The notes: generated from the letters alone by a model not told the origin. Positions 54,202 through 63,689 are shown, counted from the stretch's first letter. The stretch: DNA of 64,000 nucleotides from Scytonema tolypothrichoides VB-61278 (GCF_000828085.3 NZ_JXCA02000027.1:367039-431038), one strand, 5' to 3'. Numbers and translations are program-made.

Positions 54202-54345
54202 ATATTGATGCCAGCTATCACTTCTTTTGTGTATTGCGATTGGGGAAGGGCGATGCTGCAAAGCAGCCGCTACGCGAACGCCTTTAAAAATACTAAAATC
54301 CGCATCAAAGTGATATTCTATACTTTATGTTAAAAAACTGAATTT

Positions 54346-55158
54346 GTGAAAACTGACAGCATTTTCTATTGCCTCTTTCAATAATTTCCCAGCATCTTCT
54401 TTGAACTCATCGGTGAACCACCAGAAGAAGCTAACACTTATCGTTTCTCATCAGTTGAAGTTAAGCAAACAGCGTTTAGGATTGATGGTGTCTTTCTTCC
54501 TGCCAAAGAAAGTGATAACCCAATTTATTTTGTAGAAGTCCAATTTCAAGGAGATTCAGAAATTTATGCGCGACTGTTTGCAGAAATCTTTTTGTACCTG
54601 CGGCAAAATCAACCAACAAATGATTGGCGTGCTGCGGTAATATTTCCTACCAGAAGTATAGATACAGCAGATAGAAAACATTATCGTGAATTCTTTACCA
54701 GTCAGCGTGTTAGCCCTATCTACCTTGATGAATTAGGTGAAGCTGTATCATTACCCATTTCTATTGCAACAGTCAAATTAATGATTGAGAATGAAGATAC
54801 AGCAATCGAGAAAGCAAGGGAGTTGATAGATAGAACTCAACAGGAGATAAGTTCACAACAGCAACAGCGGCAATTACTACAATTGATAGAGACGATTTTA
54901 ATTTACAAGTTTCCGACAATGAGTCGAGAGGAGATAGAGGCTATGTTTGGATTGAGTGAATTAAAGCAAACAAGATTTTATCAAGAGGCATTTGAGGAAG
55001 GCAAGCAAGAAGGTGTCCGTCGAGAAAAGTTCAGAACAGTACCTTTGTTGTTAAGAGTAGGATTGAGTGTGGAACAAGTTGCACAAGAGTTAGAGTTAAG
55101 TGTACAGGAAGTGCAGCAAGCAGCACAACAGCAATCTTCCAATGAGAGTAGTCGTTGA
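54346..55158 (+). pseudogene. Rpn-family (PD-(D/E)XK) nuclease/transposase gene with early nonsense codon
   Basis: From GTG 54346 the frame reads VKTDSIFYCLFQ, TAA (54382-54384), then FPSIFFELIGEPPEEANTYR and on without interruption to 55158. Family members read FQEFPSIFFEL here, so a GAA to TAA change is the likely lesion. The rest keeps the nuclease core (FRIDGVFLPAK, YFVEVQFQGD) and a C-terminal helical tail. Proteins of this family promote recA-independent recombination or are transposase-like. It may be read from an internal start, but the N-terminal nuclease portion would be lost. Confidence 0.8.
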
Positions 55159-55174
55159 AAAAGGTTGAGTCAGC

Positions 55175-55230
55175 CATGCATTTTCACGCACAGGTACCGA
55201 TAAACGCGATAATTTCTTCTATACAGCAGT
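55175..55230. repeat. 56-bp direct repeat, right copy
   Basis: CATGCATTTTCACGCACAGG through TTCTATACAGCAGT, ending 20 bp before the start of the next gene. With the left copy it brackets the Rpn pseudogene. Confidence 0.8.
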
Positions 55231-55250
55231 GCTGAGTAGGAGAGACTACC

Positions 55251-57812
55251 ATGACACCAGAAGAAATCGTGATATGGCTACAAGAACGCACGGCTTTGGG
55301 AATGCTGTCGCCTGAACCTTTGAATGCTATCGCCCAAGTTATCGAAGAACAAGTTATCCCACCAGATCACAATCTAGTTACCGAAGGCACACCTCCAGAA
55401 GGATTGTACATTCTCAAGCAAGGTCAGATCGAAAGCGATAGCAACAATAAAACCAATCCAGCCTTAGCTATTGGTTTCCTCCCCGGTTCGGTCATTCATC
55501 TGCAAGAACTCATGTTAGATGAATCGGCTCAGCGTACAATCACAACAGTCACAGAATGTCACTTGTGGGTTGTCCCTGCGGATAAGTTTCGGGAATTACT
55601 CACCCAATACCCCGAAATTGCTCAAGCTGTGTCTCGCCAAATGGCACAAGAATTAGCTCAACTCACATCTGCCTTAACCTACGAACAAGAACGTTCTACT
55701 GCGTTGCGACCATATTTAGTCCCCAAGGCGCAACGCGGAATTGTGGGAACAAGTCGCTATGCAGTGCGCCTGAGACAAGAAATTCGAGAAGCTGCAGATG
55801 ACCGCAAGTCAGTTTTCATTTTCGGGGAACCAGGCTTAGGAAAAGACATTATAGCTGCTTTGATTCACTTTGGTTCCGAACAGCGGCGAGAACCGATTAT
55901 TAAAATTAACTGTAGTATTCTCCAGACAAGCGGTGCTGATTTGTTTGGTCGTGCTGGGGGGAAACCAGGACTGCTGGAATGGGTGGGGGAAGGCACTTTA
56001 GTTCTGAACAATATTCAAGAAACACCGCCAGAGTTGTTACCGGTGTTAGCAAATTTACTAACGACTGGAAAGTACACTCCCGTCAGTCGTTCAGGAGAAG
56101 CAACTCCTGAACCCCGTGTCAGTAATGCTCGCATATTGATAGTTGCAGAAAAAACTCAGCAGCAAATTGAACGCTGTGTTGGTCATATTATCAAAGTCCC
56201 ACCACTGCGGGTGCGAAAAGCTGATATCAAAGCGCAGATTGAATACTACATCAGTCTTTACACTCGCTCAAGAGGTATTTCTAAACCAAAAGTCACGCCA
56301 GAAGCTTTGCGCCGTTTGCAGTCTTATGATTTTCCTGGCAATTTGAAAGAGTTGCAGAATCTGGTGGAAAGGGCAATTGTTCAAGCTGGGGAAGCAAAAG
56401 AGTTAACAGAAGAAATTTTCTGGGCAGTTGATACCAAGAAAAAGCAATTTCGGGTGAATCTGTTGAATGCCTATCCTGATTTACGAAAGTTTCTTCGTAG
56501 TCCTTGGTGGCCTGATCGCATCAACTATGGTTTTACTTTAACAGCGTTTGCCATTCTTGTAGGAGTGCTATTTCTGGGTCCGCAAACGCGCGATCGCAAT
56601 TTCGCCCTAAATCTATTTTGGGCTTGGTGGTGGCCTTTTTTCCTACTAGCATTTCCCTTTCTTGGTCGCGTTTGGTGTGCAGTCTGTCCTTTCATGATTT
56701 ATGGGGAAATCACACAAAAACTCTCCCAAAAGTTCTTTCCTCGACAACTCAAAAGCTGGCCCAGACATGAAGCGGAAAAATGGGGCGGATGGTTTCTTTT
56801 TGGGTTATTTACTCTCATTTTTCTATGGGAAGAACTTTGGAATTTAGAAAATACAGCATATCTTTCTGGTTGTTTGCTGCTTTTAATTACCGCAGGAGCA
56901 ATGATATTCTCTGCTATTTTTGAGCGGCGGTTTTGGTGTCGCTATCTTTGTCCCATCGGTGGAATGAATGGTTTATTTGCTAAACTCTCCATGACCGAAT
57001 TACGAGCACAACAAGGCATCTGCTCTGCTAGTTGTAACACGTATCAATGCTACAAAGGTGGACCTCAGAAAGGCGAGGGGATGGAAACTGGCGGGTGTCC
57101 GTTGTACTCTCACCCAGCGCAGTTGGAAGATAATCGAGACTGTGTGCTGTGTATGACTTGCCTTAAAGCTTGTCCCCATCGTTCTGTTGAATTTAATTTA
57201 CGTCCTCCCGGAGTTGAATTGTGGACAACTCACATACCCCGTAGCTACGAAGTCGCACTGTTATTTTTACTCTTAGGTGGAGTATTCCTGCATCGCTTAC
57301 CCGAATTACAATCTTGGTTGGGCTTACATCTGGATTTAACTCAGTTTTTGCCCCACTTGGGCTTATCGTTGCTGGCTCTTATTATTCCAGTGGCTATTCC
57401 TTTTCTGGCATATGGAATTATGCAAATATTATATCTAAGTAACAAAGGTTTAAAATCGACTCAGGAAAATCCGAAGCCGCGACGATTTGTAGAGCTTGCT
57501 TATGGCTACTTACCACTAGTACTGGGAGGAAATTTGGCTCATTATCTGCGTTTGGGTTTAGGAGAAGGAGGGCGGATTCTGCCTGTGTCTTTTGCGACTT
57601 TTGGTTTGAATGGTGAACAATTATTTACACTGGTGGCTCATCCGGCGGTAATTACCTTTTTGCAAGGTGTTACCATCATTTTTTCAGTTCTGTTGACGAT
57701 GGTGTTAACACAAAAAATTGCTCATCAGCCGATGCGTTCCCTTTTTTGGCAACATCTAGCTGCTATTGGTTTGGCAGCGAGTATGTGGATAATTATTGTA
57801 TCTGGTTTATAG
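55251..57812 (+). CDS. CRP-like / degenerate NtrC-like AAA+ / membrane polyferredoxin fusion
   Basis: 853 aa, AGGAG before ATG. Residues 1-140: cyclic-nucleotide-binding fold (VIPPDHNLVTEGTPPEG). Residues 160-395: AAA+ core like NtrC activators, with Walker A FGEPGLGKD (about 192), but the Walker B reads TLVLNNIQ (about 249) instead of LFLDEI, and the GAFTGA loop that contacts sigma-54 is absent after DLFGRAGG. From about 420: membrane helices with NapH/NosR-type Cys clusters CAVCPF, CRYLCPIGG, CSASCNTYQC and CVLCMTCLKACPH, then five more helices. No HTH is seen. It may couple a ligand signal to electron transfer. The architecture, not the family names, is what is certain. Confidence 0.8.
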   Translation: MTPEEIVIWLQERTALGMLSPEPLNAIAQVIEEQVIPPDHNLVTEGTPPEGLYILKQGQIESDSNNKTNPALAIGFLPGSVIHLQELMLDESAQRTITTVTECHLWVVPADKFRELLTQYPEIAQAVSRQMAQELAQLTSALTYEQERSTALRPYLVPKAQRGIVGTSRYAVRLRQEIREAADDRKSVFIFGEPGLGKDIIAALIHFGSEQRREPIIKINCSILQTSGADLFGRAGGKPGLLEWVGEGTLVLNNIQETPPELLPVLANLLTTGKYTPVSRSGEATPEPRVSNARILIVAEKTQQQIERCVGHIIKVPPLRVRKADIKAQIEYYISLYTRSRGISKPKVTPEALRRLQSYDFPGNLKELQNLVERAIVQAGEAKELTEEIFWAVDTKKKQFRVNLLNAYPDLRKFLRSPWWPDRINYGFTLTAFAILVGVLFLGPQTRDRNFALNLFWAWWWPFFLLAFPFLGRVWCAVCPFMIYGEITQKLSQKFFPRQLKSWPRHEAEKWGGWFLFGLFTLIFLWEELWNLENTAYLSGCLLLLITAGAMIFSAIFERRFWCRYLCPIGGMNGLFAKLSMTELRAQQGICSASCNTYQCYKGGPQKGEGMETGGCPLYSHPAQLEDNRDCVLCMTCLKACPHRSVEFNLRPPGVELWTTHIPRSYEVALLFLLLGGVFLHRLPELQSWLGLHLDLTQFLPHLGLSLLALIIPVAIPFLAYGIMQILYLSNKGLKSTQENPKPRRFVELAYGYLPLVLGGNLAHYLRLGLGEGGRILPVSFATFGLNGEQLFTLVAHPAVITFLQGVTIIFSVLLTMVLTQKIAHQPMRSLFWQHLAAIGLAASMWIIIVSGL

Positions 57813-57839
57813 GTTTGTAGTGAGCGCTTATACGCAGGT

Positions 57840-58227
57840 TGCATTCATACGTGTTACCCTCCGGGTATCTCCTGCGGAGACGCTGCGCTAACGCCAGATG
57901 CCTACGGAGGGAAACCCTCCTGCAGCACTGGTCTCACCTCACTCCCGCCCTTACGGGCACCCCTCTCCTTATTAAGGAGAGGGGTAGGAGGTGAGTTTTT
58001 GAACGGAACTATTACTCCCTTTGCGCCCGAAGATTAGCTATTTAAATGAACCGCAAAGACGAGCCAGCGCCGTGCGGGGGTTCCCCCCGTTGAGGCGACT
58101 GGCGTCGCAAAGAGCGCGAAAAAAGAGGAAAAGCAGATCGGTAATCTTATAGCGAGAAGGGAGTAAGCACCATTGCTACACAAATTTGAATTTTGAATTT
58201 CTCCAGATTGCGAATTTTGAATTGTTT
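57840..58227. repeat. Repeat block and terminator-like hairpin after the fusion gene
   Basis: Dispersed GC-rich repeat at about 57850-57930 (TACCCTCCGGGTATCTCCTG and TACGGAGGGAAACCCTCC). At 57932-57995 an inverted repeat with CTCACCTC and GAGGTGAG arms holds an inner perfect stem CCCTCTCCTT/AAGGAGAGGG and is followed by TTTTT, so it can terminate transcription. At about 58060-58125 further palindromic DNA. No gene. Confidence 0.6.
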
Positions 58228-59409
58228 ATGGCAAGTTTTATAGAACCACCACGCTTACGAATTGGTGAAGACAGCGAAGAAGAACGACGCGCCACTTGGT
58301 TGGAACTTTTCTATGATTTGGTGTTTGTCGTTGCTGTTTCTCAACTCGCCCACTATCTTCACGATCATGTTTCGCTATCAGGTATTTTGGGATTTGTCGT
58401 TCTTTTTATACCCGTTTGGTGGTCATGGATTGGCACGACATTCTACGCCAACCGCTTTGATAGTGATGACCTCACACATCGGCTACTAATTGCTGTGCAA
58501 ATGCTGGCGATCGCTGGACTAGCTGTCAACGTCCATCACGGCTTAGGTGAAAGTTGCACTGGCTTTGCTCTTTCCTATGCTATTGGTCGAGTTGTGCTTG
58601 TTGTAGAATATGTCCGCGCTGGATGGCATATCCCCACAGCACGTCCGTTGACAAATCGTTACGCTGCAGGTTTTACAATTGCAGCTGTCCTTTGGGCTAT
58701 ATCAGGATTTGTACCAAGTCCTTGGCGTTTCGTATTCTGGACATTGGGACTCATTATTGATTTTGCCACACCCCTTTCGGCACGCAAGCTACAGCTAGAA
58801 CTCCCTCCCCACTCTTCCCACTTGCCAGAACGTTTTGGACTGTTTACCATAATTGTCTTGGGCGAAGCAATTGTCGCGGTGGTCGATGGAGTTTCGGAAC
58901 AGAACTGGGATGTTTTAACTGTAATCGCCGCAGTTTTCGGTCTATGTATCGCTTTTAGCTTGTGGTGGGTGTATTTTGATAACCTTGGTGGGACACCTAT
59001 CCAGAAGTCGCGTACAGAAGGACGAATAACCATTTTCAATGTCTGGCTTTACACCCATCTACCCCTGGTTATGGGTATTGTTGCTGCTGGAGTCGCCGTG
59101 GAACTGGTATTGTTGAGTAAGCCAATGCAACCGCTATCTGATGCAGTACGATGGCTACTTTGTGGCTCCATAGCATTATGTTACCTAGGTTTAGGTATTC
59201 TCCACAGGATTGGAGTCATCCGTTACTGTAAAAGTCGTGCTAAATTTCGTATTGGGGCAGCACCTATTATTTTGGCGCTCGCAGTTTTTGGTAAAGATTT
59301 GTTACCTGTTGTGGTCATTGGACTGGTAGCTGTGGTAAGTGCTGTACAAGTTGCGCAAGATTTGTCTCAAAGTCGTCCGACGACGCGTTTAGTTGATCCA
59401 GAAATTTAG
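58228..59409 (+). CDS. Low-temperature-requirement (LtrA) family membrane protein
   Basis: 393 aa from ATG 58228 (MASFIEPPRLRIGEDSEEER). Family start ATWLELFYDLVFVVAVSQLA, followed by about ten membrane helices, and an internal HLPERFGLFTIIVLGEAIVA that is the LtrA hallmark with conserved Glu. Function is poorly defined: name from Listeria cold-growth mutants. An ORF start at 58186 lies in heptamer-like DNA and was rejected. Confidence 0.9.
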   Translation: MASFIEPPRLRIGEDSEEERRATWLELFYDLVFVVAVSQLAHYLHDHVSLSGILGFVVLFIPVWWSWIGTTFYANRFDSDDLTHRLLIAVQMLAIAGLAVNVHHGLGESCTGFALSYAIGRVVLVVEYVRAGWHIPTARPLTNRYAAGFTIAAVLWAISGFVPSPWRFVFWTLGLIIDFATPLSARKLQLELPPHSSHLPERFGLFTIIVLGEAIVAVVDGVSEQNWDVLTVIAAVFGLCIAFSLWWVYFDNLGGTPIQKSRTEGRITIFNVWLYTHLPLVMGIVAAGVAVELVLLSKPMQPLSDAVRWLLCGSIALCYLGLGILHRIGVIRYCKSRAKFRIGAAPIILALAVFGKDLLPVVVIGLVAVVSAVQVAQDLSQSRPTTRLVDPEI

Positions 59410-59528
59410 TTTCAAATACTTGACTAGAATTAGCCGCCGCGCAAGCCCCCTATTTCGCTATAGCTGGGGCACAGCTTAAAATAAGTAGTAATACTCGAAA
59501 ATAAGCGGCGTTGGACGAGCAATTAAGC

Positions 59529-60143
59529 ATGAGTGCTTCCATGAGAGATATTATCACTGTCTACATTTGGTTTCCCAAAGAATTCTTAGGTCACGCTTCC
59601 ATGCAGGTAGGCGTAGATACTTATATAAGCTTTTGGCCTAACAAAGAAATTATAAATAGGTCATCAATGCAAACTAGTCAAAGTATTTTTAATCAGAAAA
59701 GCCAAAACATTAATCAACTTTTATTCCAGCATTTGGCTGATATTAGAAGTGATAGTTATGAGGATGATTGTTTGATTTTAGGTCAAGCTGACTCTCAAAG
59801 AGAAGCAGACTGCAAAGTTGAATTATTTAATCTTCCTAAAGAGCCGATGAAAACATTCTGGAGAGAATTTACCAAGGAAAATAAATCTTACCATTTGGTC
59901 AAAAGAAATTGTTCGTCAGTCGTTGCAGAAGCTATAAATGAAGGATGGAAAGCTTATATTGGTACGGCGAAAAATGCAGGTGAAAAAAAATTGGCAGATT
60001 TTGACAACCAAGTTGAATATAAAATTCAGGATTTTGAAGCTTTAAGTTTTACGACAGCCGCATTAAATTTTGGTAGATTGCTTTTTTGGTCTCCAAAACA
60101 AGTTTTGCTTTATGCACAAATGGTCAAAAGATTAACAGATTGA
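59529..60143 (+). CDS. Hypothetical protein with permuted papain-like His...Cys layout
   Basis: 204 aa from ATG 59529 (MSASMRDIITVYIWFPK); ATG 59541 and a TTG at 59511 are alternatives. The N-terminal segment EFLGHASMQVGVDTYISFWP and the later LVKRNCSSVVAEAINEGW give a His-then-Cys order reminiscent of permuted papain-fold (LRAT/PPPDE/NlpC-like) domains. The C-terminus is hydrophobic-helical (ALNFGRLLFWSPKQVLLYA). No confident family. It stands alone between the LtrA gene and the channel gene. Confidence 0.6.
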   Translation: MSASMRDIITVYIWFPKEFLGHASMQVGVDTYISFWPNKEIINRSSMQTSQSIFNQKSQNINQLLFQHLADIRSDSYEDDCLILGQADSQREADCKVELFNLPKEPMKTFWREFTKENKSYHLVKRNCSSVVAEAINEGWKAYIGTAKNAGEKKLADFDNQVEYKIQDFEALSFTTAALNFGRLLFWSPKQVLLYAQMVKRLTD

Positions 60144-60267
60144 AAAAAGTGCCCTCAAATTTGCAATTATCGTGTTTTCAGCTACAGTTCTATCAGAGAT
60201 AAATAAGCAAAAATGAGAAGAAATCTCTAAAAATGCAGCTTTATCCTGTAAGTCATGCTGCCATTAC

Positions 60268-61959
60268 ATGAAACCTCGAATCATTGTCTGTGGATTAAGT
60301 CGCACCGGATATAAGGTCTTTCGTTTGCTGCGACAACAAGGGGCGTTCGTCGTTGGCGTTCATCATCAACCTATTCCAGGCGAATCATCAGGAGATCTGA
60401 TTGTCGGCGATTTGCAAGCAGCTAGTACCCTAACAGCAGCAGGAATTCAGCAGGCGCACACTTTGGTGATTGCTGGATCTGACGATGAACTGAATCTGTC
60501 AATTATGATGCAAGCGCGGGTGTTGAATCCGCAAATTCGGATTATCAACCGCTTTTTTAATACCAATTTGGGCGAACGCCTAGATAAAGCAGTCCCTAAC
60601 CACTTAAGTATGAGTGTTGCAGGTTTGGCAGCACCCGTGTTCACCTTTGCGGCTTTAGGAAACCAAGCAATTGGACAAATCAAACTTTTCAAACAAACTT
60701 GGCCTATCCACGAAGAATATATAGATAAAAATCATCCGTGGCTAGGTCGCAAGCTGAGTGATTTGTGGAACGATCGCTCGCGGATGATGATTTACTATAT
60801 GCCAGTCAAGGGTGAGATGGATTTGGTTGCAGCGGTGTTGTCTGGACAAGAGTTAAAAGTGGGCGATCGCCTGATCATTGGTACTCAACCGTGTGTCCGT
60901 TCCACCCGCAAATCACTCTTAACAAAACTTCTCAAAGTCCTAACCAATTTGCGCCAGTTCAAGAAACACGCTGAATCAGTTGTGGCAATGACTATTGTCC
61001 TCTTTGTCATTATTGTGATTGCTACTCTCACCTACACTTCTACAAATACAAATATTTCTATTATTGATGCCCTTTATTTTGCAGTAGGCATGATTACGGG
61101 AGCAGGTGGTAATGATAAAGTCGTACAAAATGCTCCTGACAGCATTAAATTATTTACCGTTTTCATGATGCTGATTGGGGCTGCAGTCATAGGTCTATTG
61201 TACGCACTCCTCAATGATTTTGTTTTGGGTAGTCGCTTCAAGCAATTTTGGGATGCAGCACGAGTTCCTCGCCGCCATCACTACATTGTCTGTGGCTTAA
61301 GTGGAATAGGTATAAAAGTTGTTGAGCAACTTTCTGCAAGCGGACATGAAGTCGTCGTCATTGAACGCGACTCTAACAACAAGTACGTCAACACTGCCCG
61401 TGGGGCTGGTATTCCCGTTGTTTATGCTGATGCTAGCTTTTCAGCCACACTCAAAGTCGCTAATTTAGATTCTGCCGCTGCAGTCCTTGCTGTCACAGGT
61501 AACGATGCGACCAACCTAGAAGTTGCCCTTAAGGCAAAAGCCATGACACCCAAAGTACCAGTGATAGTTCATTACGCAGACCCCGATTTTGCTCGTATGG
61601 CACAAGAGGTGTTTGACTTCGAGGCAGTCCTGAGTCCTGCTGAACTCGCAGCCCCAGCCTTTGCAGCTGCTGCACTGGGTGGAAAAATACTCGGCAATGG
61701 CATTACAGCAGATAGTCTTTGGGTTGCTTTTGCAACCTTGATTACACCCGTACATCCTTTTTGTGGTCAGCAAGTGAAAGATGTAGCTATGTCTGCTGAC
61801 TTTGTCCCTTTGTACTTAGAAACGAATTGCCAAAAGATTCACGGATGGGATTTACTAGAAACGAGCCTGAGTGGTGGAGATGTGTTGTATTTGACTATGC
61901 CAGCCACAAGGTTGTATCAGTTGTGGCGTAGTGCACCACCGCAGCTTATGGCGAGTTAG
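60268..61959 (+). CDS. Two-RCK-domain ion channel-like protein with unusual pore
   Basis: 563 aa. RCK_N (about 1-130; IIVCGLSRTGYKVFRLLRQ), RCK_C-like (about 145-220), two membrane helices (about 235-325) and a second RCK_N plus tail (about 340-560; YIVCGLSGIGIKVVEQLSAS). Where potassium channels read TVGYGD after DALYF, this has DALYFAVGMITGAGGND, so potassium selectivity is not expected. Both nucleotide-binding GxGxxG-like loops are present with changes. It may be a channel of other selectivity or a regulator. Monocistronic. Confidence 0.85.
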   Translation: MKPRIIVCGLSRTGYKVFRLLRQQGAFVVGVHHQPIPGESSGDLIVGDLQAASTLTAAGIQQAHTLVIAGSDDELNLSIMMQARVLNPQIRIINRFFNTNLGERLDKAVPNHLSMSVAGLAAPVFTFAALGNQAIGQIKLFKQTWPIHEEYIDKNHPWLGRKLSDLWNDRSRMMIYYMPVKGEMDLVAAVLSGQELKVGDRLIIGTQPCVRSTRKSLLTKLLKVLTNLRQFKKHAESVVAMTIVLFVIIVIATLTYTSTNTNISIIDALYFAVGMITGAGGNDKVVQNAPDSIKLFTVFMMLIGAAVIGLLYALLNDFVLGSRFKQFWDAARVPRRHHYIVCGLSGIGIKVVEQLSASGHEVVVIERDSNNKYVNTARGAGIPVVYADASFSATLKVANLDSAAAVLAVTGNDATNLEVALKAKAMTPKVPVIVHYADPDFARMAQEVFDFEAVLSPAELAAPAFAAAALGGKILGNGITADSLWVAFATLITPVHPFCGQQVKDVAMSADFVPLYLETNCQKIHGWDLLETSLSGGDVLYLTMPATRLYQLWRSAPPQLMAS

Positions 61960-62093
61960 CTGTAGCGAACTGGAAACATAAACGCCCGAAACTGCAAACG
62001 AAGTAGCGATTATCTCAACTAATCAGTTCAAAAAAATATCTGTTTTATCCAAACATATAGGAATCCGGTTTGATTTGGTGACGACAACCTGCT

Positions 62094-62290
62094 GCAGGAG
62101 GGTTCCCCTCCGTAGGCATCTGGCGTTCGCGTAAGCGCAAAGCGTGCCGCTAGGCATACGCGCAGCGTGTCCCTTTGGGACTCAGCGTCTCCGTTCGGCC
62201 TCAAGCCGTGGCGTTAGCCATAGGGCATAGGAGATACCCGAAGGGTGAATTGACTCGTAGAAGTAGGGAACTCTTAACTCTTAACAGGGA
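62094..62290. repeat. Dispersed GC-rich repeat block, copy 2
   Basis: 62123-62245 is almost identical to 42305-42448, minus its 21-bp duplication. Preceded by CAGGAGGGTTCCCCTCCG and followed by CTCTTAA heptamers at about 62270. Open frames here are not genes. The wider gap 61960-62398 shows nothing else. Confidence 0.8.
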
Positions 62291-62398
62291 ACAAAAAGTG
62301 TACCTAGCTTCGCAAAAATCAAATATGAGTCCTATATATGTTTAGTTGAAATCCCCATCATCGATTCCAAACAAAATATTGAATCGACAGTCTGTCAA

Positions 62399-62539
62399 TT
62401 AATTACCTCTGGTTAATCGAACGTGTTCTAAAATCTGCTGCTTGCGCTCAACCGAGTTGGATTTAGAATTATTAAAGCTGCTTGTACTCCGAGCCACGTG
62501 CTCCAGAATTCTTTTTTGACGGTCAGACTGTGAAGCCAT
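62399..62539 (-). CDS. 46-residue protein with two similar halves
   Basis: ATG at 62539 to TAA at 62399. The product starts MASQSDRQKRILEHVARST and ends ERKQQILEHVRLTRGN: the phrase RxxxILEHV occurs twice, separated by a Ser/Asn-rich linker (SSFNNSKSNS). Hydrophilic and helical, no membrane segment. It resembles small conserved cyanobacterial hypotheticals I have seen but cannot name. A weak ribosome site (TTGGTAAATT) precedes. The repeated helix supports real coding. Confidence 0.6.
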   Translation of the reverse strand: MASQSDRQKRILEHVARSTSSFNNSKSNSVERKQQILEHVRLTRGN

Positions 62540-62732
62540 AATTTACCAAGTTAACTACAGATTACTAGAGCAAAAAATCTTGGTTAACAAATGCATCCAC
62601 TTACGATGGTTTGAGCTTTGCCATGATTTTTACTTTATCTTAACGCGGAGACTTACAGCCTTCATAATTCTTTAGAAGGAATAAAAGATAAAGTTTTTAT
62701 CTTTCATCCTTCAACCTTACCAGCAAGCAACA

Positions 62733-63605
62733 TTAAATAGCTTCCATCCACTCAACACACTTGTACATTTGCTTTTTCATAGTTTCCACATCAGCATGGT
62801 ACCTGCGACCATGACCTGGAAGCACCCACTCAAATGAGTATTCAGCCAGCTTATGCATCGATTTAATTTGCTCTGACCAAGAGTACCAGCTGTAATCCGG
62901 GAAGGCATAGAGTTGATGGAGTTCATCAGACCATGCCAAATGGTCGCCAGTGAAGAGAAACTTATTCTTATAAAGTAAGACAGTATGTCCTTTGCTGTGT
63001 CCAGGAACCGGAATAATCAATACGTCGGGAGCTAACTCAAATGGTTCTGTTCCTGTTAGTTGAATTTCCACATCGCGAGTCCCAGAAGTAATATCATCTT
63101 CGTGGAGGATGCGCTGACACTGAAAATGTTCTGCGAATTTTTGATGATCCGCCACATCATCTCTGTGAGTCAAGTACATATATCGAATTCCCCCCATCTT
63201 TTCCAAACGTTTTACCAAGGGAGGAGTAAATCGGGGAGAATCTACCAGAATATTACCTAATGGTAATTCAATGAAGTAGCTAGCAGCGCCGTAAGAGTTT
63301 TCCGAATGATAGCCGCAATGGTAAACATTATCCTCAACAGGAATAGGAAAACTCTGTTGAGCAACTTTGATATCTTGGGGCTTTTCAACTGTACCAATGG
63401 AACTGGTGGGACAAGCTAACAAAGCTTGCAGCGCCACTAATGTTTGGGCCTCATTAACTGGTTGGTGATAAACTGCCGATTGTTCATCAACTTCTGTAAA
63501 TACCTCTGGAGCCATCCACCGGCAAGTATCACAATCTATACAGGAAGTATCGACATAAAAATCGCCACTGACATTTTGGGGGCGACGCAGATTTAAATGA
63601 GCCAT
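62733..63605 (-). CDS. MBL-fold hydrolase with N-terminal ferredoxin-like domain
   Basis: 290 aa, AGAGG before ATG 63605. Residues 10-75: single-cluster ferredoxin type, with Cys in DTSCIDCDTCRWMAPEVF and LLACPTSSIG. Residues 85-290: metallo-beta-lactamase fold with THRDDVADH for the metal site, PVPGHSKGHT, LFTGDHLAW and WVLPGHGRR. The first motif is a variant of HxHxDH, with Arg for the second His position. It is a common cyanobacterial protein, possibly an oxidoreductase or glyoxalase II-like. Substrate unknown. Confidence 0.88.
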   Translation of the reverse strand: MAHLNLRRPQNVSGDFYVDTSCIDCDTCRWMAPEVFTEVDEQSAVYHQPVNEAQTLVALQALLACPTSSIGTVEKPQDIKVAQQSFPIPVEDNVYHCGYHSENSYGAASYFIELPLGNILVDSPRFTPPLVKRLEKMGGIRYMYLTHRDDVADHQKFAEHFQCQRILHEDDITSGTRDVEIQLTGTEPFELAPDVLIIPVPGHSKGHTVLLYKNKFLFTGDHLAWSDELHQLYAFPDYSWYSWSEQIKSMHKLAEYSFEWVLPGHGRRYHADVETMKKQMYKCVEWMEAI

Positions 63606-63689
63606 ATTAAACCTCTTTCACCCAACCACTTGCTGGGAAGGTAACAAACTCTATATCTCCACGTTAGCAAAAGTGTGGAAGAACTCGTC

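Noticed and set aside
54146..55230. Direct repeats as phage or island attachment sites
   Set aside because: No integrase or tRNA gene is near, and only one pseudogene is enclosed.
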